Part shown: one piece after another, positions 1 to 4,646 of the stretch
Numbering within the stretch: position 1 is the first letter of the stretch
Layout of the letters: every line of letters begins with the position of its first letter
Assembly: GCA_030668505.1 (NCBI GenBank)
Contig: DAOUTV010000179.1
Coordinates: forward strand, 1-5,048
DNA from: Desulfobacterales bacterium
GTDB lineage: Bacteria > Desulfobacterota > Desulfobacteria > Desulfobacterales > C00003060
Length of the DNA stretch: 5,048 nucleotides
Direction: 5' to 3'
Position numbers and translations under genes: made by a program
Notes under the pieces: model-generated
What the model was told of the DNA's origin: nothing
Database searches by the model: none
What the model saw: only the letters and a program-made list of their open reading frames with translations

Positions 1-331
1 CATGGAAAAGCAACCTAATCATGAGATCTGTTGCAGCGCCGGTTTCTCTTTCAATCCACTTGCCTGCTTCAAACCTTTCTTGCATTAAGCCTTCCATCCA
101 GGCCCGCATTTTTTGGATTTCCACATCATCATGTTCTTCAATGGTTTCCTCCCTTATTTTTGCCAACGCGTGAAGTTGTTGTGGGTCGAAAATATCAAGG
201 TAAACCTTTAAGCTGTCAAGTATACTTTTGTGTGAGGCGAGGTGTCTTTTCAAAACCTCTATTTGGCCCTTTTGATACCATCCCAAAATTACTATCCCTA
301 TAATGAGTATGATAGTACTTGCTATTTCCAT
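1..331 (-). CDS. Small membrane-anchored protein with charged helical region, 3' end off the window (partial)
   Basis: A frame open from an ATG at 331 to the left edge encodes at least 110 residues without a stop. Residues 3-19 (IASTIILIIGIVILGWY) form one hydrophobic segment and are probably a transmembrane anchor. The rest is charged and predicted helical (KGQIEVLKRHL, then ALAKIREETIEEHDDVEIQKMRAWMEG), likely a soluble or coiled-coil domain. The start is well set: an in-frame TGA directly precedes the ATG, and AAGGA lies about 9 bases upstream. Plus-strand frames over the same bases look like shadows because they lack a convincing ribosome site or protein-like composition. I do not recognise the family. 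The arrangement (one N-terminal helix plus helical tail) would suit a membrane-tethered scaffold or accessory protein, but no function is claimed. The upstream histone-like gene is separated from it by a strong terminator, so it probably has its own promoter. Confidence 0.72.
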   Translation of the reverse strand, partial: MEIASTIILIIGIVILGWYQKGQIEVLKRHLASHKSILDSLKVYLDIFDPQQLHALAKIREETIEEHDDVEIQKMRAWMEGLMQERFEAGKWIERETGAATDLMIRLLFH

Positions 332-470
332 TCAAATTTTCCTTTCCGTGATTTCTGCAATTACCCCAAAAAGCACAAAACCCTGCTCTCTGAGTGAGAA
401 ACGGGGTATTGGTATACAGTTCATGGCATCCCTGTTGTTAGAGTTTACAAAATATCTCAGAATCGCGAGG

Positions 471-500
471 ACGATATCACAAAGCATCGATTCCAGTCAA
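471..500 (-). promoter_or_regulatory. Possible sigma-70 promoter for the left-edge membrane protein gene
   Basis: On the minus strand TTGACT (495-500) is followed after 18 bp by TATCGT (471-476), 5/6 and 4/6 matches to consensus. It lies downstream of the terminator of the preceding gene and about 140 bp before the ATG at 331, so a promoter is expected in this gap. The match is weak and could be chance. Confidence 0.25.
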
Positions 501-540
501 GGATGTTCAAGGGTTAGCATGTTTAGGCTGGAATCAAGCT

Positions 541-589
541 AAAAAACGAATTGAAGAAAGCCCTTGGTGCGGGCAATACACCAAGGGCT
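541..589 (-). terminator. Rho-independent terminator of the histone-like gene
   Basis: On the minus strand AGCCCTTGGTG and CACCAAGGGCT form a perfect 11-bp stem (559-589) with a 9-base loop. A T-rich stretch follows, ending in TTTTTT at 541-546. It begins 17 bases past the stop codon at 606-608, the usual place for a terminator. The T-tract is interrupted (TTCTTCAATTCG before the run of T). Confidence 0.85.
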
Positions 590-605
590 GGATGCGGGTA
601 GCACA

Positions 606-965
606 TTACGCAGCTACATAAATACCTCTAGCAGCCCTCTTGATTTTTCCCTGCTTGGATGCTCTCATGAGAATATTCCTGATTTTTTTATCTTCAAACC
701 CCGTCTTTTTTATCAGCGTTGGAGCCTCAATGCCTTTCTTCGCCCTCTTAATGATGTTGATAACCTGGTCAGTGGCAGTTAACGCAGCGCCTTTCTTTTT
801 TGCAGGAGCCCTTTTCTTGGGTTTAGTCTTGGCTTTTGGTTTTCGTTTCACAACAGGTTTAGCTTTTTCAAGCTTGTCAACCGCCTTCACGACCTTTTCC
901 GTTTTCTTCATGAGTGCTTTGAGTTCCCTGGTTACAGCCAACAGATCTTTTTTCAACTGTTTCAT
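606..965 (-). CDS. Histone H1-like, lysine-rich DNA-binding protein with C-terminal winged-helix-like domain
   Basis: The 119-residue product has three parts. Residues 1-36 form a charged amphipathic helix (MKQLKKDLLAVTRELKALMK), probably a coiled coil. Residues 37-60 are a Lys/Pro/Ala-rich stretch (KRKPKAKTKPKKRAPAKKK) like eukaryotic H1 tails and bacterial histone-like proteins. Residues 62-119 form a compact domain (TDQVINIIKRAKKGIEAPTL, then KIRNILMRASKQGKIKRAARGIY) that reads as a winged helix-turn-helix with a basic wing. The expected role is non-specific DNA binding and nucleoid organisation, or a nucleoid-associated regulator. The ATG is well supported: GGAGG lies 9 bases upstream. 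It ends at a strong terminator, and a sigma-70-like promoter lies about 300 bp upstream with a repeat element between. I recall similar proteins as common in sulfate-reducing Desulfobacterota, but no close homologue could be checked. The domain reading is inference from composition and helix pattern. Confidence 0.9.
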   Translation of the reverse strand: MKQLKKDLLAVTRELKALMKKTEKVVKAVDKLEKAKPVVKRKPKAKTKPKKRAPAKKKGAALTATDQVINIIKRAKKGIEAPTLIKKTGFEDKKIRNILMRASKQGKIKRAARGIYVAA

Positions 966-1000
966 TTACGCTTTCCTCCTTTTTAGGGTGTGTTTGAAAT

Positions 1001-1096
1001 TTAAGCTGTCCTGACATTTCTTGCCGCATTTGAAGGGGGCAACTTCTTGGGTTTCACGTAGGCGGGTTCCCATGTATAGGGTTTATGCCTTTCTAT
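1001..1096 (-). pseudogene. Possible remnant of a coding region abutting the repeat element
   Basis: The minus-strand frame ending at TAA (1001-1003) gives a protein-like tail outside the repeat, including KPYTWEPAYVKPKKLPPS followed by NAARNVRTA. Upstream the frame enters the inverted-repeat element at 1097-1237, where it starts at an ATG (1207) with no convincing ribosome site and reads repeat-derived residues. One reading is that the element cut off the 5' part of a small gene. Another is that the open frame is accidental and this is simply the leader of the histone-like gene, whose ATG lies 35 bp downstream. I do not recognise the peptide. Confidence 0.25.
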
Positions 1097-1237
1097 AAGC
1101 CATTTCAAAACCTCAGATCGCGTTCGAGGGCAAGGCGAGGGCCGATGATAAAGCGCAGCATACACGGGAGTTTGTGAGCATTTTGAAGAGGCCCTCAACA
1201 CAGCCATCGGGCGCTGGATGGGGTTTTGAAATGGCTT
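1097..1237. repeat. 141-bp MITE-like element with 16-bp perfect terminal inverted repeats
   Basis: AAGCCATTTCAAAACC at 1097-1112 and its exact reverse complement GGTTTTGAAATGGCTT at 1222-1237 bound the element. Inside, GAGGGCC/GGCCCTC and CGATG/CATCG give a nested partial palindrome, so the whole can fold into a long hairpin. A CTA triplet lies one base outside the left end (1093-1095) and directly at the right end (1238-1240), a weak hint of a target duplication. It encodes no transposase, so it would be non-autonomous. The core (GGCAAGGCGAGGGCCGATGA) resembles, from memory, dispersed intergenic repeats of Desulfobacterota; this needs a genome search. Confidence 0.7.
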
Positions 1238-1270
1238 CTAAAGTCCTCCTGAGAGGTTGATTAGAAAGGG

Positions 1271-1299
1271 ACCATACAAGGATTTGTGAAGAAAGTCAA
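1271..1299 (-). promoter_or_regulatory. Sigma-70-type promoter, probably for the histone-like gene
   Basis: On the minus strand TTGACT (1294-1299) and TATGGT (1271-1276) are separated by exactly 17 bp, 5/6 and 4/6 matches to the -35 and -10 consensus. Transcription would start near 1263, read through the inverted-repeat element and reach the histone-like ATG at 965, giving a leader of about 300 bases. An AGGAGG at 1243-1248, just before the element, has no start codon at a suitable distance. The plus strand of this gap (1238-1524) shows no gene. Confidence 0.5.
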
Positions 1300-1524
1300 T
1301 GAATATTGATCACTTGTACAGGAATGTAAATGTATTGTGTAGGAGCGGACTCGATATACAAGCTGGCGTTATTAGGGATTAGCAATGCATGAGTGTTTGC
1401 CGTGCAGCTGTATCATTAGTTCGTGGGAGAAAAATCAGAGCAATGTGTCTTGTCTTTACTCACCTTCGCCAGAATGCCCCGTATTGCCTTTATTCTTCGG
1501 GCAACTGCCCGCCTTAGTTGTTGC

Positions 1525-1785
1525 TCAAGTAGATTTGGCTAGAGACTCCCCGACTCTATATAAGGTATCCATCAAATGACCTAAGCGTCCACGCAATTCC
1601 TTATATCCATCTGCCGTCAATTTTCCTTCACACAATTGGACAGCTTTAAGGGCCTCTTCTATTTTCTCAAGTGCCGCATCGGTAAGATTACTCGAGTGGC
1701 CCTTACTTCGCATTTTCTTTTCCATCCGTGCTGCTTTATACTTCCAAAAGAATCGACGGTTTCGTAAAAAGTCAATTTGCCTCAC
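1525..1785 (-). CDS. Small helical protein of unknown function
   Basis: The open frame gives up to 86 residues. The C-terminal two thirds look like a real helical protein (LTDAALEKIEEALKAVQLC, then YKELRGRLGHLMDTLYRVGE), with two amphipathic helices probably forming a small bundle. The start is uncertain. The longest frame begins with GTG at 1785, which lies inside a small hairpin (1781-1793) and has no ribosome site. Internal ATGs at 1725 (MEKKM) and 1710 (MRSKG) would give 66 or 61 residues; the latter has a weak GGAAAAG upstream. The basic first 25 residues (LRNRRFFWKYKAARMEKK) are less protein-typical. It lies only 40 bp after the pilin-like gene with no clear terminator between, so cotranscription is possible. 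I do not recognise the family, and no function is assigned. Confidence 0.55.
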   Translation of the reverse strand: MRQIDFLRNRRFFWKYKAARMEKKMRSKGHSSNLTDAALEKIEEALKAVQLCEGKLTADGYKELRGRLGHLMDTLYRVGESLAKST

Positions 1786-1825
1786 TCAGTGAGTAAAATC
1801 CGACTTATTACAGAAAGCTAAACAC

Positions 1826-2692
1826 TTAAGCTGACCTGTTTTTTCTTAAAAAAACGATCGCAGCAACAATTAGCACGGCGAGCAAGATAAGCACAAGCGA
1901 GAGGGTGTGAGTGGAGGCCGTTGAAGGCGAGGAAGCGCTGGATTCCTTTGTTGAACTTGATGAATTTGAGGATTCTGATGAAGCCGAGCCAGAACCTATA
2001 GAAGAAAAGCTTGAAGAATCTGACAAGCCTCTTTTGACTGAAGTCTTATCGCCGTTTCCTGTGGATGAGCCGGATCCGCCAAAAGACATGCCTCTTCCGG
2101 AGGCCGAATCACCACCTCCTGAAGACGAGCTGCCTCCGCCTCCAGAGGCCGAATCACCAATACCTGTAAATGAGCTGTCTCCTGAAAACGAATTGTCACC
2201 ACCAGAAGATGAACCGCCGCCGCCGTCTCCTCCGCCGGAGGCCGAATCACCACCTCCTGAAGACGAGCCTCCACCGGAGGACGAATCGCCACCACCAGAG
2301 GATGAACCTCCACCTCCGTTTCCTCCTCCAGCTGCCGAATCACCACCACCAGAGGATGAACCACCTCCCGAAGACGAGCCGCCTCCGCCTGAGGACGAAT
2401 CACCACCCCCAGAGGATGAACCATCGCCACCGCCTCCTCCTGAGGACGAATCATCGCCTCCTGAAGACGAGTCGCCTCCTGAGGACGAATCTCCACCACC
2501 ACCTCCTCCTGAGGAAGAAGTTGAAGAAACATTATCTGCAATAGTACTGAATGCATCGTTAGCCTGCAGTCCGAGAAGTGTTACTGCCCCAATGATAAGC
2601 GCACCGATGCAAGTAAGTAACAATGCGTACTCGAGTGCAGTCACTCCATCATCAGCCTTGAGGGGCCGTATCAAATTTGCTCTCTTTGCCAT
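1826..2692 (-). CDS. Flp/Fap-type pilin fused to a Ser/Gly-rich low-complexity region and C-terminal membrane anchor
   Basis: Read from the ATG at 2692, the product is 288 residues. Residues 1-16 (MAKRANLIRPLKADDG) form a short basic class III prepilin leader ending in Gly. Cleavage would leave VTALEYALLL, with Glu and Tyr at +5 and +6 as in Flp pilins. The pilin helix and short C-terminal part (AVTLLGLQANDAFSTIADNV) reach about residue 55. A Ser/Gly/Asp low-complexity region of SSSGGGDS-like units follows (about 56-215), then a Ser-rich spacer. A second hydrophobic helix (about 262-282, TLSLVLILLAVLIVAAIVFL) ends in the basic tail RKNRSA. Ordinary Flp pilins are about 50-80 residues, so the extension is exceptional. 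A GTG at 2788 would add 32 residues but lacks a ribosome site and would give an atypically long leader; the chosen ATG also has only a weak site. A sigma-54 promoter lies upstream. It is probably a surface or envelope-tethered protein needing TadV-like prepilin peptidase; the role is inferred. Confidence 0.85.
   Translation of the reverse strand: MAKRANLIRPLKADDGVTALEYALLLTCIGALIIGAVTLLGLQANDAFSTIADNVSSTSSSGGGGGGDSSSGGDSSSGGDDSSSGGGGGDGSSSGGGDSSSGGGGSSSGGGSSSGGGDSAAGGGNGGGGSSSGGGDSSSGGGSSSGGGDSASGGGDGGGGSSSGGDNSFSGDSSFTGIGDSASGGGGSSSSGGGDSASGRGMSFGGSGSSTGNGDKTSVKRGLSDSSSFSSIGSGSASSESSNSSSSTKESSASSPSTASTHTLSLVLILLAVLIVAAIVFLRKNRSA
1847..1909 (-). other. C-terminal transmembrane helix with basic tail in the pilin-like protein
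   Basis: About 20 consecutive hydrophobic residues (TLSLVLILLAVLIVAAIVFL) follow a long Ser-rich spacer and are followed by RKNRSA. This spacer-helix-basic layout resembles the tripartite tails of sorted or anchored surface proteins. No LPXTG or PEP motif is seen, so processing by a known sortase or exosortase cannot be claimed. Confidence 0.65.
2051..2527 (-). repeat. Low-complexity Ser/Gly/Asp-coding repeat tract
   Basis: About 160 codons consist almost only of Ser, Gly, Asp and a few Ala, in degenerate units such as SSSGGGDS and SASGGGDG. On the plus strand this appears as CCACCACCAGAGGATGAA-like repeats. Units vary at third positions and in length, so it is an old, drifted tandem array rather than a fresh perfect repeat. 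The tract leaves both other-strand and alternative frames open, which explains long spurious ORFs over this region. Confidence 0.9.
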
Positions 2693-2832
2693 TATTGTCT
2701 TAACCGCAAGGGATATAACAAACCTAAAAAGGTTTTGCTGTCTGCTGAATCCCTTGTAACACAAAGTTTCGATAAGAGTATCTTGCACTCAGTAATAGTA
2801 AAATGTTCCACAATCCAACAACTTAATAAACC

Positions 2833-2848
2833 AGCAAAAGTAGTGCCA
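2833..2848 (-). promoter_or_regulatory. Sigma-54 (RpoN) -24/-12 promoter of the pilin-like gene
   Basis: The minus-strand sequence TGGCACTACTTTTGCT matches the sigma-54 consensus TGGCACG-N4-TTGCW at all positions but the seventh. The invariant GG and GC have the correct spacing. Transcription would start near 2822, about 130 bases before the ATG at 2692. Sigma-54 promoters need an AAA+ activator bound upstream; no clear activator site was identified, though an 8-bp inverted repeat (ATCCAACA 2813-2820, TGTTGGAT 2899-2906) brackets the promoter. Confidence 0.75.
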
Positions 2849-2987
2849 AAAACATGAAATCCAAGAATTGTTGTTAATTTAACTGATTAGCTGTGTTGTG
2901 TTGGATAGTACAACTCTATTGACGAAAGTGCCTTAAGAAGAAAACCATCTTGTGTGCGTTATCAACATGGCAGGCGACAAGCTAATG

Positions 2988-3021
2988 AAAAAGGCCGGAG
3001 AGTCGTTCGACGTTTTAGGCC
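2988..3021 (-). terminator. Possible weak terminator after the PilZ gene
   Basis: About 20 bases past the PilZ stop codon, the minus strand can pair GGCC with GGCC around an inner GTCG/CGAC stem, followed by TTTTT at 2988-2992. The stem is bulged and short, so this is only a candidate. The rest of the gap to the pilin-like gene (2693-3040) holds the sigma-54 promoter and no further gene I can support. Confidence 0.3.
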
Positions 3022-3040
3022 GAAGTTGAACGTACGCATG

Positions 3041-3418
3041 TCACCTGATGGGTAAGGTGTCTTTGAAAGTGTTGAAACAAAACCTAATGGAGTTTTGATT
3101 TCTCCTGTTCAAGCCTATAAACCTCGCCCCCATGCCTCTGCCGTTCAGGTTTGAAACCCTGGCTTTCACCTTGACAGGCTCACGCTCGGTGGGAAGTGAT
3201 ATGCATAAATATACAGTTTGCCCTTTTCTTAATGTGGAATGGTTTTTCAGCTCGATAAAGACGCCTCCCATGCTAATATCTGTAATCCATAAGTCTCTCT
3301 TAATACCATGGATTCTGGCCTGACAGTGAAACTCAAGCCTTGGGAAATGTCTTTTTTCTATTCTAACTTCCACTGCCCTCCTGCGATAGTCTAACCATGA
3401 TTCAGCTGCGACATGCAT
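3041..3418 (-). CDS. Single-domain PilZ protein, probable c-di-GMP receptor
   Basis: The 125-residue product is a stand-alone PilZ domain. The first c-di-GMP-binding motif RxxxR is present as RHFPR (residues 23-27), and the second, (D/N)xSxxG, as DISMGG (about residues 47-52). The strand pattern (FIELKN, VYLCISLP, VKVKARVSN) and the closing GMGARFIGL are typical of the fold. All key ligand residues are kept, so binding is likely. Such proteins transmit the c-di-GMP level to motility, pilus, exopolysaccharide or adhesion targets; the partner here is unknown. The ATG is supported by AGGAGG 11 bases upstream, a slightly long spacing. A sigma-54-type promoter lies about 75 bp upstream. The next gene downstream is the Flp-type pilin with its own sigma-54 promoter, which makes a role in surface-structure control an attractive inference. 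Confidence 0.93.
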   Translation of the reverse strand: MHVAAESWLDYRRRAVEVRIEKRHFPRLEFHCQARIHGIKRDLWITDISMGGVFIELKNHSTLRKGQTVYLCISLPTEREPVKVKARVSNLNGRGMGARFIGLNRRNQNSIRFCFNTFKDTLPIR

Positions 3419-3493
3419 TACTTTCCGCGCCTCCTAACGAATTGGAATTTTTTAACCGTGACGGGCTAATCAGCGTTGTTATTTGACCTTATG

Positions 3494-3509
3494 AGCATGA
3501 ACCATGCCA
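3494..3509 (-). promoter_or_regulatory. Sigma-54-type promoter of the PilZ gene
   Basis: The minus-strand TGGCATGGTTCATGCT fits TGGCACG-N4-TTGCW with two changes (C to T at position 6, T to A at position 12), while the essential GG and GC and their spacing are kept. Transcription would start near 3483, about 65 bases before the ATG at 3418. A second such promoter stands before the neighbouring pilin-like gene. Confidence 0.6.
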
Positions 3510-3568
3510 ATGGTGGGCCTGCGTAATTTCAAGGGCTTAGCATTCGCGGGTGGATAGGTTAACAGGTT

Positions 3569-3612
3569 ATGGGAAAATATTTGCCCAAGATGATGGGAAA
3601 ACAAATGCCAAG
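3569..3612. repeat. Tandem imperfect direct repeat upstream of the PilZ promoter
   Basis: ATGGGAAAATATTTGCCCAAG (3569-3589) recurs as ATGGGAAAACAAATGCCAAG (3593-3612), a 24-bp period. It lies about 85-130 bp upstream of the predicted PilZ transcription start, the typical distance for activator sites of a sigma-54 promoter. That role is inference. Confidence 0.45.
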
Positions 3613-3640
3613 TATTGGAATAAAGAGAAACAGAAAACGG

Positions 3641-3691
3641 TCAGGCTTTACACAAGGCATTATTTTTCCATTGCTTCGCCTGCTTCGTCAT
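3641..3691 (-). CDS. Candidate 16-residue ORF with ribosome site
   Basis: An ATG at 3691 preceded by AGGAGG opens a 16-codon frame (MTKQAKQWKNNALCKA) that ends with TGA at 3641-3643. The spacing of only two bases between AGGAGG and ATG is poor, and the peptide is unknown. It could be a small peptide gene, a leader peptide or chance. It lies about 60 bp downstream of hisF; no clear hisF terminator is visible in between. Confidence 0.2.
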   Translation of the reverse strand: MTKQAKQWKNNALCKA

Positions 3692-3749
3692 GACCTCCTG
3701 ATAAATCCCAGGTTATTTGGTTCCGGCTTGTCAGGGTTAGGATAACATT

Positions 3750-4514
3750 TCATAAATTTACTTGCAGACCCTTTTCTCTCAGGTATTCTTTTACCTGTCT
3801 AATACTTAGGATTCGATAGTGGAAAACCGAAGCCGCTAAGAGAATCTGAGCACCTCCCTTAATAACACCCTCATAGAAATGCTCCAGAATTCCTGCACCA
3901 CCTGATGCAATGACCGGTAAGTCCACTGCATCTGAAATGGCCTTGGTGAACTCCAAATCATATCCGGCTTGTGTGCCGTCTCCATCCATACTTGTTGGAA
4001 GGATTGCGCCGGCCCCCAGTTCCTGGCATTGCTTTGCCCAGGCTATGGCGTCTTGGCCGACGGGTTTTGTGCCTCCGGAGACAACAAGTTCAAACCCAGA
4101 GGGCATCTCCTTGTTTCTTCTGGCATCAATGGCCACAGTCACCTTTTCGGGGCCCAAGTGCTCTGTTGCACGTTTCACCAGCTCTGGATCTTTGACGGCA
4201 GCGCTGTTCATGGAAATTTTGTCAGCACCAGCCATTAGAACCATTTCAATGTCTTCCAAGGTAGAAATACCGCCGCCTACGGTCAATGGTATATCAATTA
4301 CCGAGGAGACATTCTTGACCCATTCGAGTCTCGTCTTCCGGTTTTCAACCGTTGCCGCTATGTCAAGCATGGCCAGTTCGTCGGCACCTTCCTTCTGATA
4401 ATGTGCCGCATTTTCAACAGGGTCACCAGCGTCTTTCAGATCGACGAAATGTATCCCCTTCACTACTCGACCATCCTTCATATCCAGGCATGGCATGATC
4501 TTTACTGTGCTCAT
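3750..4514 (-). CDS. hisF: Imidazole glycerol phosphate synthase subunit HisF
   Basis: The 254-residue product is a full-length HisF (family about 250). With HisH it uses glutamine-derived ammonia to turn PRFAR into imidazole glycerol phosphate and AICAR in histidine biosynthesis. The (beta/alpha)8 signatures are present: PCLDMKDGRVVKG with catalytic Asp11, LTVGGGI, GADKISMNSAAV, VAIDA with catalytic Asp130, SMDGDGT with the phosphate-side Asp179, and VIASGGAG. The ATG has AAGGAG five bases upstream. Against Thermotoga maritima HisF, the ammonia-gate residues Glu46 and Lys99 are kept, Arg5 is Lys5 and Glu167 is Ala170 (GAGAILPTS in place of GAGEILLTS). No hisH or other his gene is visible next to it, so it is not in a local his operon within this window. 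The canonical role is the best call; a specialised paralogue is possible because of the gate change. Confidence 0.95.
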   Translation of the reverse strand: MSTVKIMPCLDMKDGRVVKGIHFVDLKDAGDPVENAAHYQKEGADELAMLDIAATVENRKTRLEWVKNVSSVIDIPLTVGGGISTLEDIEMVLMAGADKISMNSAAVKDPELVKRATEHLGPEKVTVAIDARRNKEMPSGFELVVSGGTKPVGQDAIAWAKQCQELGAGAILPTSMDGDGTQAGYDLEFTKAISDAVDLPVIASGGAGILEHFYEGVIKGGAQILLAASVFHYRILSIRQVKEYLREKGLQVNL

Positions 4515-4538
4515 AATCTCTCCTTTCTACAACTTAAG

Positions 4539-4565
4539 CCTCAATTGAGTCAAACTCAATTGAGG
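4539..4565. promoter_or_regulatory. Tandem CTCAATTGAG palindromes in the hisF leader
   Basis: CCTCAATTGAG (4539-4549) and its exact complement CTCAATTGAGG (4555-4565) are separated by TCAAA. Each half contains the perfect 10-bp palindrome CTCAATTGAG, so this can be read as two operator copies 15 bp apart or as one 11-bp hairpin. It ends 25 bp before the hisF ATG and overlaps a TATAAC (4565-4570) that could be a -10 box, though no good -35 is visible. On the minus strand no T-run follows, so a terminator for the upstream gene is unlikely. A repressor site or a leader hairpin is more plausible. Confidence 0.45.
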
Positions 4566-4646
4566 TTATATCTTTATCTATAAAACTCTCGGACGACTTT
4601 CCCCTGTGATGGTGTGTCATGTTAACGGGCTCCTCTTATCCGGTAT

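Noticed and set aside
31..542. Two plus-strand ORFs at the left edge
   Set aside because: Their compositions are not protein-like. The minus strand has a better frame with an anchor helix, a ribosome site and an in-frame stop just before the ATG.
1001..1207. 68-residue minus-strand ORF taken as a complete gene
   Set aside because: Its first half is repeat sequence with no ribosome site; only the last 32 residues could be a genuine coding remnant.
1485..1515. CGGGC-AACT-GCCCG hairpin as terminator of the small gene
   Set aside because: The stem is only about 5 bp and no T-run follows on either strand.
1781..1793. CTCAC-TCA-GTGAG hairpin as terminator of the pilin-like gene
   Set aside because: It is a 5-bp stem with a 3-base loop, and the T-run lies more than 8 bases away; it could still weaken translation from the GTG at 1785.
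1911..2759. Plus-strand Pro/Glu-rich protein of 282 residues
   Set aside because: It is the complement of the Ser/Gly-rich tract, starts at a GTG without a clear ribosome site, and the opposite strand carries a recognisable Flp pilin, a promoter and a membrane anchor.
3910..4398. Plus-strand ORFs opposite hisF
   Set aside because: They are shadows of a well-conserved HisF frame.
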